A stretch of 55,905 bases of DNA from Scenedesmus sp. ARA3 (taxonomy: Eukaryota; Chlorophyta; Chlorophyceae; Sphaeropleales; Scenedesmaceae). Shown here in pieces: positions 22,001 to 31,334 of this stretch. Where the stretch lies: positions 1 to 55,905 of the forward strand of contig RWJK01000603.1 in NCBI GenBank assembly GCA_004335835.1, given 5' to 3'. How positions within the stretch are numbered: the stretch's first letter is position 1; every line of letters begins with the position of its first letter. The notes beneath the pieces are model-generated. The model was not told the origin of the DNA. It searched no databases and saw only the letters and a list, made by a program, of their open reading frames with translations. Both the position numbers and the translations under genes were made by a program.

Positions 22001-23559
22001 AACTGCAAACCCTGTCCGCAGGCGCGTGCGTCAGCAACCCGTGCACTGACACAGCGTGCCGCACCGGGCGCTGCACTGGCGACGAGTTCTGCACCTACAC
22101 AGCCCGCAATGAGGGCCAGCCCTGCGAGCTGCCCATCAGCAGGCAGTCCGTGAGGAGGGCTGCCGCCATGTATGCCACAACTTGCCAGTCTGGCCTGTGC
22201 GCAAGTGAGTGGCAGTGATTGTTACAGTCGGCTGCAGTTGACAAATGTTATTGCTTAGAGCTGCCACCATGTATGCCACCACCTGCCAAGCTGGCCAGTG
22301 CGCAAGTGAGTGGCAGTGACTGTAGTGGTTGTGTGACGTGTGTTTTCAATGCACGGCTGCTGCCGTGTATGCCACCACCTGCCAAGCTGGCCAGTGCGCA
22401 AGTGAGTGGCGGTGATTGTTACAGTCAGCTACAGTTGCGGTGGTGTGACAAGTTTCCGCTCAGGGCTGTCACCATGTACGCCACAACTGCCAAGCTGTCC
22501 AGTGCACACTTGAGTGACAGTGGCTGTTACAGTCAGCTACAGTAGAGGTTGCTGCCGTATGGCTGCCACCATGTATGCCACAACTTGCCGAGATGGCCTG
22601 TGCGCAAATGGGTGCCCTGCGGGTGTGGCTGTTGCACAGCATGTGTGCGTGCTGTTAAATCAGCGGTTGTGTGACATGTCTTGCCATGGTAGGGCTGCGG
22701 CTCTAGATTGTTATCCAGGTGCGGTGGATGGATATGGTGGCCATGTGGCGGTTTGAAATGTTTACAGCAAGGTAAGCATTGTACAGCAGCTGATAGCATT
22801 GCTGTGGCAGCTGGCTTCGTGAGCGCAACACGTGGCTATCTTTATCTTGTCAATGTCTGCTGCTGACACTGCAGCTTCTGTGATGCTGCTGTTTATTCCT
22901 TTCCAAGCTGCAGCCAAGCTGCTGGTGTGCACGTCAACCACGGGTTGCGGCGCGGGCAACTGCTGCTGTGGCAGCGAATGCGTGCCTGCACAGAACGACA
23001 GCTGCGACTACACGTGTGCCAACATCGCCTGCCAGAACAAGGGAGCCCCACGGGTTTGCAGCTGCATCAAGAACTGTGCCGGTACAAACTGCAGCTCAGT
23101 GGGGGGAGGCGATCCCTGCCAGGACCAAGGTGGGGTGTGTTGGTGACACTAGAAAGTGCAATACTTTTCAGCAACATGCTGGGTCGGTTTACAGGCCATG
23201 CACTGGCAGGTGGAGCTGGGTCTGTTTGCAGCATCAATGGCAGGGCCATAATGTTTGTTGGCAGGCAACTGGCATGATGCGCTGGAAAGCAAAATCAAAT
23301 GTGAGCAATATTCTGGCAGGAATTGCTGACTCGACGAGTTGCTTGCTGTGCTTGTTTCAGGGTAAACAGCTTGCTTTGCTCAGCCATCGCAGCCCCGCAA
23401 AAGCACCTTTGAATGCAATAGCTGCTGCTTGTTACTATGGTTCTACGCTGACAGTAACACCTTGGGTTGTCGGCATCCGTTCTTGTTGCAGGAGTGTGCT
23501 GCTGTGCCAAGACGCTGCCAGCTGGCGAAACTTTGGAGGCTGCCTGTCGCCCCAACTGA
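12913..23559 (+). CDS. Large secreted Cys-rich modular protein with clan CD-like region and EGF-like repeats
   Basis: Eighteen exons fit in phase: 12913-13186, 13423-13499, 13800-14135, 14404-14629, 14962-15093, 15574-15649, 16092-16360, 16699-17677, 17983-18515, 19023-19217, 19648-20076, 20348-20509, 20819-20965, 21199-21336, 21568-21855, 22022-22204, 22914-23129, 23492-23559 (4728 nt, 1575 aa). The signal peptide is FSALGLAVLLACLAAAAPA. Cys-rich modules precede residue 350. About residues 400-415 carry a GDGLYS motif. About 640-900 resemble a gingipain C25/caspase-like fold: LVLAPFLVEQRC, YCFVAVSTIGDS, TGDGLFALRPSWFE, TVVYFAADRS, then a FASAFYGMIGSVSYAGY block. The expected His and Cys appear as Ile (about 746) and Asp (about 816), so activity is doubtful. 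From about 968 onward Cys modules follow, two being EGF-like (CSCLPGFQWTGAAC, CSCEQGYQWNGAAC) and one with FNCRCDAGFKW. Probably an extracellular matrix or wall protein; no orthologue name is recognised. Confidence 0.8.
13192..13421. repeat. Perfect 115-bp tandem duplication in intron 1 of the Cys-rich gene
   Basis: Copies 13192-13306 and 13307-13421 are identical. Each ends in GTTGCTGCTGCA. Only the second copy is followed by G, so only it forms the CAG acceptor used at 13423. Confidence 0.95.
14210..14370. repeat. About 41-bp tandem repeat, 4 copies, intron 3
   Basis: Units start at 14210, 14250, 14291 and 14331. They share CATGACGCA, TCCTG and CTGCAAAA-TACATACA blocks. The array lies just before the exon 4 acceptor. 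Confidence 0.9.
14878..14939 (+). repeat. (CTG)n tract in intron 4 of the Cys-rich gene
   Basis: A nearly pure CTG run with CTC interruptions ends about 20 bp before the exon 5 acceptor at 14961. Confidence 0.9.
15234..15505 (+). mobile_element. Possible retroelement 3'-end fragment in intron 5
   Basis: This stretch lacks the CTG repeats of its surroundings. It has an open frame with unusual Trp/Arg/Lys content (KQLELTDLRGWF, KQRRKDWVQSLLPP) and ends in a short pentanucleotide run, GTATTGTATTGTATTG. Short 3' microsatellites are typical of LINE or SINE ends. No target-site duplication or reverse-transcriptase motif is visible, so the call rests on composition and the tail only. Confidence 0.3.
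18719..18952 (+). repeat. GTATGTGGACATGCATGC minisatellite, intron 9 of the Cys-rich gene
   Basis: The block AGGTATGTGGACATGCAT recurs eight or so times with spacers CATCAACAGG and CGCCTCCCCATCAACAGG. Many units contain CAACAG|GTATGT, which reads as a joined acceptor and donor. Units are 26-46 bp. Confidence 0.9.
19285..19312 (+). repeat. Copy of the 3' end of Cys-rich gene exon 10
   Basis: GCCTGCTTCAGCGGCAGCTG repeats the true exon end GCCTGCTTCAGTGGCAGCTG (donor at 19217/19218) 95 bp downstream. A GT still follows the copied boundary (GTGAAG). Confidence 0.85.
19519..19647 (+). repeat. Upstream copy of exon 11 acceptor; possible 43-aa in-frame alternative exon extension
   Basis: TCCTGCAG|GCGTGCACACCGTCAACTAC at 19519 copies the true start TGCTGCAG|GCGTGCACAGCATCAACTAC at 19648. 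The distance is 129 nt, a multiple of three, and the frame between is open. Use of the upstream acceptor would add 43 residues without a frameshift. Confidence 0.75.
22160..22608 (+). repeat. Five-copy array of the 3' end of exon 16 with its donor
   Basis: The first copy is the true exon end (boundary at 22204, MYATTCQSGLCA). Diverged copies end at about 22305, 22401, 22509 and 22608, spaced 101, 96, 108 and 99 bp. Copies 2 and 3 keep GTGAGT donors; copies 4 and 5 have lost the GT. No copy has a phase-compatible acceptor in front, so they are probably not exons. Confidence 0.9.
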
Positions 23560-23976
23560 CAGACTTTCAGGCGACTTGCTCTTCCAGGCAGGTACTATGC
23601 AGTTTTCAGACCACTGCTGTACATACTTTGAAGGGCATGCGGCACACTGGTGCTTGTAGCCTGGATGTGGGCTCGTTGTCAGTGCATGGGTTTCACTCCA
23701 TATGTCAAAGGGTCAAAAGTTTGGTGCGATATTTTCTTCCCTGTGAGCATCTCCTTGGGTTCCTACTTTTTTACGCTTAGTTGGATGTTGAAGTGCAGTA
23801 CGGTGAGGTTTACGTGATGCCAATTCACCGGACAGCTGGGCGGTTGGGGCTGTGTGGTGGACGTTACGTTGGTGCTGTACATGTCGACTGCCACAGCATG
23901 CCAGCGGCAGCAGTAGCAGCGGCGGCTTGATTGCAGGCGCTGCTACTGCACAAGAACTGAGGCAAACGCGGGCCTG

Positions 23977-24320
23977 TGATGTGTTGCATGATGCATCAGG
24001 GTGTACATGGCGGCTTTGCCAGAGCATGCTGCATTATGCATTACGGTGTACATGGCGTAACTGCAGCAGCATGCTGCATGATGCATTGGGGTGCACATGG
24101 CACCTCTGCCGCAGCATGCTGCATTATGCATTGAGGTGTACATGGCGGCTTGACTGGAGCATGCTGCATGATGCATTGGGGTGCACATGGCGTCTGCAGC
24201 GGCATGCTGCATGCCGCATTGGGTTGTACATGGCGGCTCTGCAGTAGCATGCTGCGTGGTCTATTAGAGTCTACATGGCGGATCTACCAGGCCCTGCTGT
24301 ATGATGCATTGGGCTGACAG
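23977..24320. repeat. 44-bp minisatellite, about 8 copies
   Basis: Units with GCATGCTGCATGATGCATTG and GGTGTACATGGC recur at a period of about 44 bp. They create long open frames on both strands that are artefacts of the repeat. Confidence 0.9.
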
Positions 24321-24763
24321 GATGGCCTGCAGGGTATATTGCTGAAGCTGCCGCACTTGCGAACCGCGTACTTATCATCATTTCGTGTATGCATATGTGT
24401 ATATATGTATATATGTGAAGACCTTTTTGGCTAGCATGTCGTTATGGCTAGCTGTGGCCGTGCAACCCTTGGACTGCAGTCGAGTTTCAGTCGGGTTGCA
24501 GTCAGGTTGCAGTCGGAGTGCAGTCGGAGTGCAGTCTTTGCACTTGATGCCGTGAGCCGCTGATGTGCGGGGAGCATGGGCCTTGAAGGCAGGCGCTGAG
24601 CGCTTGCAAGGAAGTTATGACGTGCAGCGGGAACTTTGGTTATGTGTGTGAGCGCGTGTGTGTGGTGGTGGTGGTGATGGTGCGTGGGTGTGTGGGTGTA
24701 TGTGTGGGGGTGCAGCTGGCACTTGGTGAGCACATTGGTGTGCTGGTTGGGATCGTTTTTCAG

Positions 24764-24864
24764 GTGCTGAACCAGTCGGCATCCCCCGCGACTTGTGCGA
24801 CGCCTGTCTTACGCAGTTTTACAAACCTGTGGTACTTATGCAGCATAACTTGGGGTTGCTGAAA
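24764..24864 (+). other. Orphan exon-like segment of unknown gene
   Basis: It is bounded by TTTTTCAG and GTGAGG and reads AEPVGIPRDLCDACLTQF then YKPVVLMQHNLGLLK. The composition is protein-like and free of CTG runs. Neighbouring exons in phase were not found. It may belong to an unrecognised gene, a pseudogene or chance. Confidence 0.3.
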
Positions 24865-26464
24865 GTGAGGGGACAGGGGCAGGGGCAGGGGAAGGCAAGA
24901 TGCAGCAGGTCATATGTTGGGGCTAGCTTTAGTGATGCCAACTCCACTGGCAGGGTTCATTGTGGCTGTGCCTTTTTACGTGGTTGCTGCTGGCTGGCTC
25001 GCCCGTGTAGTTTGTGCGCGTGCAGCGTGCAAGCATCTGCTTGAAGTTGATATGATTGAAGAGTAAGGTGTGGTTTGCGGGGGCAGCGGGCGGTGCATGG
25101 AACATCATGCAGAACCAACGTATGCAGCAGTACAGGCGGGCGGCAGTGGCTCTTTACCAGTTCCGCTCCTGTCCATGAGATGTGCACAATAGTAACCCGG
25201 GTGACGGATGCCGTGTCACCCACGAACACCAACTTGTCATAATGCACCACTGATCTTTTTGTTGCTTACACTTATACTTATTTTGGGATACCGGGCATGG
25301 GCATTACAAACCCTGTACTCATCATAACTGTCAATGACCACTGGTGCAGCGAGGATGGGTGGTGCTGCTGCATGCCAAGCAATAACAGCTGCATGTCCAG
25401 CATCACTCTGGCACTGGCTCTGCCATGGTGCTGAGCATATGCACAGATGAGTTACATGGTGAACAACAGCAAGATGCAGCACGCGGGCAGCGCCTGCTGC
25501 ATGATACAGCTGATGTCATGGTGCTGGTCGGTTTTTTGTGTGTGTTTGGTTGGAGGGGAGGAGGTTGGGGTGGAGGGTGGGAGGGTGACAGGTGACATAG
25601 GTGGGGCGCTTCGGTCACCTGTTGGTTTGACGCGTGTGGGTGGAAGGCGGCAGGGGGGACGTTTCGGGCGTGCGGGCACGCAACCGATTGATGCAGACAG
25701 AGGGGCCCTACTCCTCCTGCGCCTTGAGACACACCAACGCAGCAGAGGCTCGTACATCATACCCTTCCGGATGTGCTGCTGGCAACAGCGCATGCAGCTG
25801 CAGCTTGATTATTGCCTTTGGACTTGGTCTTTTGCAGCAGTCTGCCGGGGAAAACGCATCCTGCAGCACTTGAAGCTACATCAGCAGCACTGACGCACTG
25901 CTCAGTGCACCTGTTTCTGCCCAATGCATTGTTGACTAGCTTGATGTAGACGCTCAGTTGATTTGTTGCTTGCCGCGGTTGTACTGTCATTCTATGAGAG
26001 CGGCTGTTTTGGCTAGAATGTTGAGCAGTGTTGCAGCTGCTTGTGCCACAGTGCGCCGCTTTCTGTGTGGGCAGTTACTTTGTGCATGCACAGAGTGGCT
26101 CCAACTCGTCTGTATGTACTTAGGGTATTGCATCAGTCGCAGCTGCACAATGTACAAAGATCGTACATTGCTGCAGAGTCGTATACTCAGCTGCAGCATA
26201 CTGTACCGGCAAGGTACAGCACACAAAGATGTGTGGCATGCCATCCGTTGGTATGAACGGGTTTGTGCCGTGGCATGTGGCAGTGGCACTGTCAGTTACA
26301 TATGTGCTTGATAGTATCGACTACAGTACTGCTGTTCGACGTACGAATGTAACTTGCTTTGCTACTAACGCGCTGAACCTGTTACAAACTCAAGCAGGTG
26401 AGCCCAGCACCATTTCAGCCCACGGGCCAGCAGCCGATGGCCAGCAGCCAATTTTGAGCAACTG

Positions 26465-26469
26465 TTACA
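26465..26469 (-). terminator. Putative TGTAA poly(A) signal, Kir gene
   Basis: TTACA on the given strand (TGTAA in sense) lies 434 bp beyond the Kir stop. A second copy lies about 80 bp further. Confidence 0.3.
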
Positions 26470-26902
26470 ATGCGCACGGATCACACCACTCGTTGCTGTT
26501 CCTGGATGGCTGTTGTAACTCTTGATACTGCAACAGCTGCTGCGGAGGCTGAATGTGGGCACAGCTGGGGCGGTTGCATTAATGCATATGCTTCCTGGCT
26601 GCTGCCGCGTGCCAGGCGCCAGGGTGCAGCATGCTGTGCCACCACCAGAACACCGCGTCACATCTCTGCATGTCGCAATGTGCCGGCAGTCTGCACACAC
26701 CCAGCAGCATCATGCTTTGGATGATCCAAAGCAGCACGCCCAACAGCAGCAAAGCTCAGCACCCCCGAAATGCACACCTTGCTGCTGTTCTTGACACAAT
26801 GTGCACTGCCTGTCCTAGCAGGACTCAAGTGCAGCAACAGTACGCAAGTGCCGCAAACACACTTCAAGCTCCGCAGCTAGCAGCAGCCAACCCTATGAGT
26901 CC

Positions 26903-28386
26903 TCAAGATTGTGAGCTGCGCATGTTGCCCAGTTCCACGCTTGTAAACAGCCCAGCAGCACCCGCACCAACACCAACACCAGCAGCAGCAGCACCAGCAG
27001 GTGATGAGGCCAGTGGCTGGCCAGGCAGGCCGGCTGCCAGCCCTTGCTGCACGTTGCCACTTGTTACCCCTGCTGCTGCTGCTGCTGGCGGCACTGCTAC
27101 TGGCGCCGGCCTGCTGGCGCCGCTGCTGCTGCTGCTGCTGGCGGCCTGCTCTGTGAGTCGCTTGAAGGTGAGGTGGCGCATGTGCTGCATGTGGTGCTGC
27201 ACCTCGGGCATGTTCATGCCGCGCAGGTGGGGGGAGGCCTGGTACTCGTTGAGCAGGTCACCTGGGGGGAGTTGAGGGGCAGCAGCAGCAGGCAGCATTG
27301 ATGTGGATGTTGATGCATGTGGTGCTGCACCTCGGGCATGTTCATGCCGCGCAGGTGGGGGGAGGCCTGGTACTCGTTGAGCAGGTCACCTGGGGTTGGT
27401 GGTGACGGTGGTGGCAACAGATGTTTGCAGCAGCAGGTAGAAGGAACAGGCAGTGCTGTAAGACAGCAGCTTCACTAGATAGGTGAGCTGCATAGCACGC
27501 AGGTCATGGCCCAAAATATGCTGGGGCCTGGGATGTGATGCACTAGTTGCTGAGTTGCAAGGCCATGTCCTGGCATGCATCAATAGTGGCTACTACCATG
27601 GTGGCATTGTAGTGATACACAAGGCGATGGAGGCACAATTTGTAAGCAGGTACATTGCCACAGCTAAAGCCAGCCGGTCAACACCACCACTGCCACCATG
27701 TTTGCAATAATTGCTTGTCTTCAGCACATGCAAAGACACCGCAAGCCCTGCATTGCTTAAAAACAGTGCCGGGCGCCGCACCTGTGCTGCAGGTGGTTGC
27801 ATCAAACTGGCCAAAGTCCAGTCCCAGCTTGCCTCCACGCATCTCCAAGTGCAGGTCCAGAAACTGCAGGCAAGGCGGCACAGCAGGCAAAACCGCAATA
27901 GATCGGCAGGCAGTTAGCCGTCAGGCCAGGCACTGTGCGTGCAAGACAAGCTGCCCTGGTCAGAGTGTACTGCACTAACTGAAGCGCTGGAGGAGTTGCA
28001 GCGCTGGCCTGATCAGCAGACTAGGGCAGGAGCTACGCATGCATGGCTAGGGTCACATGTTGCAGTGTGTCATACAGTACGCTGCTCGCTTGCTTGCTGG
28101 TGTCTGCCGGTGTGCCTGCCAAACAGCGCGCTGCTCCCACCTGCTGGTTCATGGCCATCTCTGCGGGCTGGTAGCTGCGGCGCGCCTGCATGGCCTTGCT
28201 GGTCATGGCATCAATGCCGTCCACAAACACCAGCACCTCCATCATGCGCGCATCCATCTCCTGCAAGCAGCAGCAGCAGCAGCAGCAGGCGCAGGCGCAG
28301 CCAAACAAACAGGCGTAAGGCAGCATTGAGTTGCCGTCCACAGAACACCAGCACCTCCATCATGCGCGCATCCATCTCCTGCAAGC

Positions 28387-28417
<31 letters not shown>

Positions 28418-31334
28418 CAAGAAACAGGCACAAAGCGGCATTGAGTTGCCGTCCACAAACACCAGAACCTTCATCATGCGTGCGTCCATCTCCTGCGGGG
28501 GCGGCAGCGCCAGCAGCAGAGCAGCAAACACACAAGTCACAGCAGCAGCATTGTCGAGCACGCCACAACACGTGCACCTACAGGCTGACAATGAGGCAAC
28601 ACATACTGTAATGTAACGCGTCATGTAACACGCGCACCTGCAGGCTGAGGTTGAACAGCGGCGAGCCCGGCTTGATCACATGCACCACGTGCGCGGGGAA
28701 GCCCAGCTGCAGATTCATCTGCTGCATCTCCCGAGCCTCCACGTCCAGGTACTCAAACACGTAGTTGCTGGAATGCGGCAGCAGCAGACAATAACCAGCA
28801 CGACGTATTGCACACAACTGCAGCAACGCCCAAGTGCTACGACATGTGGTTGCTGTGCAGCACCCATGCATAACACACATACCGCACAGCGGAAGTAGAA
28901 CTAGCAATGCCTAGGTGCTGTGTTGTGTGCACGACACGCAAAACAGCAGGAGCAGCAATTACGTCTGGTTGTGTATACTACTACATGCACAGCAATACAA
29001 ACCTCCCAGCGTCGCGCAAGCCTGCTGCAAGCAGTCATGTACATTCAGCATCTTCCGCTGTGGCCTTGTGCCTGCCACGACTTTGAAATCAGCGTACCTG
29101 GGTGTGATGGAGTCGATGGCTGTGACCAGCACCTTGATCTCAGGCTTGAGCAGCTGATGCTTGCGGATGTTGGCCACCCTGCACAGCATGCGCATCAGAA
29201 AGCACAGCTGTCAACACCAGACACACAAGCTACCATTGCTGCAGCTGCAGCCAACTGCACTACGCTTGCCAGCGCATCTGCGCCACGCCAGTCCCCGCTA
29301 ATGCCGGACTCGCGCTTCATGCTTCGCAACGCCAGCTGTGCAGCTGCCATGCGCTGCTGCTGATGCGCGCCCGCCTCTGCCTGCAGCCCCTTGCCAGCCA
29401 GCCGTCACATGTGAAGGTGAGCGCCCAGTGGCCGCTGCTGTGCCTGTTGCTGCTGCACCTCCCGCTGCTGCATGCACTAGCACTCACATTCCCAGCCACC
29501 CAAGCCCCAGCTAACCAGCTAGCCTGCCGCCCCACCCCTGAAGGTGAGCGGCCAGTAGCCGCTGCTGTGCCTGCTGCTGCACCTGCTGCTGCTGCACCTA
29601 CCACTGCTGCAGCACTAGCACTCAGTTTCCCTTGCTGGTTTCAGCCAGCCAATCAAGCCCCAGCCAGCCAGCCTGCCGCCCCACCTGAAGGTGAGCACCC
29701 AGTAGCCGCTGCTGTGCCTGCTGCTGCACCTGCTGCTGCTGCACCTACCACTGCTGCATGCACTAGCAGACGGCTTCCGTTGCTGGTGTCAACCCCCGCC
29801 AGCCTGCCGCCCCACCTGAAAGTAAGTGCCCAGTAGCCGCTGCTGTGCCTGGTGATGGTGCAGAGGCTGCTGAACTGGATGCTGTTGGCGCGCTTGAAGG
29901 GCGCGGAGAAGCGCGCAAACACCAGGCCCAGCATGATGAAGTTCACCAGGTTGGCCACGATCACCTGCAGGCGTGGTAACAAAGAATGCAGAGGCCATGC
30001 TTACGAGCAGCATGCTAAGGCTGACATGTTTAAGCCCCGACATGCTGGAGTTCACCATGTTGGCCACGAACACCTGCAGTCATCTTTCATAGGCACGAAA
30101 TTGGCATGGTCAGGTGCGACAGCCAAGCAGTGTGCACCATCGTGCAGCTGGTTTGGCTGCTACCGCAACTAACGACTGCCAAACAGCAGCAGCCCTGCTG
30201 CCAACAATCATGGGCTCTACAACACCATACACAGCACCTAAGAGAGGTTACCCTCCACCAGAGTTTACTCTCTTCGGGCCCCCGCACCTGGATCATGACC
30301 ACCAGGTTGGGCCCCACGCAGGTGACCTCCGAGTAGATCTGGTTGAAGCCCAGCGTGCTTGCCGCACAGCAGCACGCAGCAGCACAAGCAGGCGCATACT
30401 AGCTGCCTTTCTTGCTACCCCATATAGCAAGCTCCGAAGATTGCTAGCTGTGTTGCTGGTCGTCACAGGCTCTCCAAGAAACAACAAGCATGAAGGATTT
30501 CTGATTTCATGCCCAGATAGCCGGGCCCCCCCACCTGGATCATGACCACCAGGTTTGGCCCCACACAGGTCACCTCCGGGTAGATCTGGTTGAAGCCCAG
30601 CGTGCTTGCCGTGCGGCTGCTCATCCACAGCGCGTGCGCAAAGCTGCCGTCGATGCCCTTGATGCAGTCGTTCGAAAAGGCCAGGAAGATGGCGGCAAAG
30701 CCGCAGAACTGCAGCACGTAGGTGGTGAAGAAGATGATGATGAACTTCCACCTGCGGGGTTTGGTTGGCAACGCAGCGGAACCGTCTGTGTGAAGACAGA
30801 TAACATAATGCTACTATCAAGTGCAGCATCGCCACCGGTGCTATGGCGCTGTGCAGCTACCACATACACATATCGAAACTGCTGCACATTGCCTGCTGGC
30901 GCACTCCACTGCTTCTGCATTGCCAGCCCACCAAGCAGTCAGCAGCGGGGAAAAGGGGCCGAGCGCCGCTGCTAGTCCTGCACTGCTAAGCGGTTAGCAC
31001 CTGCGATGCTGTCCTGCTAATTGCTGATTGCTTGCGCTGCCAGTCCTGCGCTGCTAAGCGCTCAGCAGCTGCGCTGCCGGCTTTCTAGCGCCCAGCTGTC
31101 ATCATATCCCTGCTGCTGCTGCTGCTGAGCTCTTTCCGCGCACCATGGCAGGTTGAGCAGTGTGTGAAAGGGGTCCCCCAGGTAGGTGGCCCACTTGTTG
31201 ATGCCGAAGCGGTCCACGCCTGTGAAGAAGGGCCGCTTGCGGTCCACCAGGCTAGGCCGCTCGCCGCTAGGCCTGGCCCGCGGCTTGTTGCGCAGCGACA
31301 CCAGGTTGGAGGCGATGTTGTTGACTTTATTCAT
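26903..31334 (-). CDS. Inward-rectifier (Kir-type) potassium channel with divergent filter
   Basis: Eight exons on the minus strand in phase: 31144-31334, 30535-30751, 29816-29964, 29098-29178, 28638-28767, 28141-28260, 27782-27863, 26903-27261 (1329 nt, 442 aa). The order matches Kir: slide-helix YLGDPFHTLLNLPWWKF, TM1 (about 65-90), pore, TM2 (about 135-160), FKRANSIQFS, FRVANIRKHQLL, HVIKPGSPLFNLS, MMEVLVFVDG, MQARRSYQPAEM and LGLDFGQFDATT. These correspond to the pore and the cytoplasmic Ig-like domain. The filter region reads ASTLGFNQIYPE, so the usual T-x-G-Y/F-G has Asn (about 118) in the last Gly place. The C-terminal 70 residues are Ala/Pro/Ser-rich. A plasma or internal membrane K+ channel is likely, but selectivity is uncertain. 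Several exon ends are duplicated in the introns. Confidence 0.85.
27312..27389 (-). repeat. Copy of Kir last-exon 5' end with acceptor
   Basis: A nearly identical 78-bp copy of 27184-27261 lies 128 bp upstream in sense direction. It keeps the CAG acceptor and codes the same DLLNEYQASPHLRG start. Using it would shift the frame (128 is not a multiple of 3). Confidence 0.9.
28333..28492 (-). repeat. Two extra copies of Kir exon 6 5' end with acceptors
   Basis: Copies 28333-28378 and 28448-28492 repeat the true exon start 28216-28260 (EMDARMMEVLVFVDG) at 118 and 114 bp spacing. Each has an AG acceptor, and (CAG)n runs separate them. No donor follows the copied part. Confidence 0.9.
29404..29735 (-). 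repeat. Three extra copies of Kir exon 3 3' end
   Basis: The exon end SSGYWALTFR (boundary at 29816) is repeated with boundaries near 29685, 29538 and 29408. The units are 131-147 bp and include CTG-rich intron sequence. The nearest copy keeps an AG|GT boundary. Confidence 0.85.
30041..30073 (-). repeat. Copy of Kir exon 3 5' end with acceptor
   Basis: CTGCAG followed by GTGTTCGTGGCCAACATGGT (sense) copies the true start at 29964 (CTGCAG then GTGATCGTGGCCAACCTGGT). The distance is 109 bp. Confidence 0.85.
30288..30364 (-). repeat. Copy of Kir selectivity-filter exon end with donor
   Basis: A 77-bp copy of 30535-30611, 247 bp further into the intron, encodes ASTLGFNQIYSEV and ends with the same GATCCAG|GTG boundary. 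No acceptor precedes it. Confidence 0.9.

Larger units (their letters stand above)
23560..26902. other. Gene-poor 3.3 kb between the Cys-rich gene and Kir
   Basis: No complete gene is recognised. It holds the 44-bp minisatellite, a short run of GCAGTCGG-type repeats at about 24475-24540, a TG/TA-rich stretch near 24390, and one orphan exon-like segment. The last 400 bp are the probable Kir 3'UTR. Confidence 0.6.

Noticed and set aside
22255..22608. Copies of the exon 16 end as additional tandem exons
   Set aside because: Their reading frame does not fit the available AG acceptors, and two copies lack a donor.
23852..24250. Open frames on both strands (131, 89 and 69 aa)
   Set aside because: They are produced by the 44-bp minisatellite, whose period and lack of stops make artificial frames.
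26631..27275. 214-aa plus-strand frame
   Set aside because: It is antisense to the Kir last exon; the minus strand carries the phase-consistent Kir sequence.
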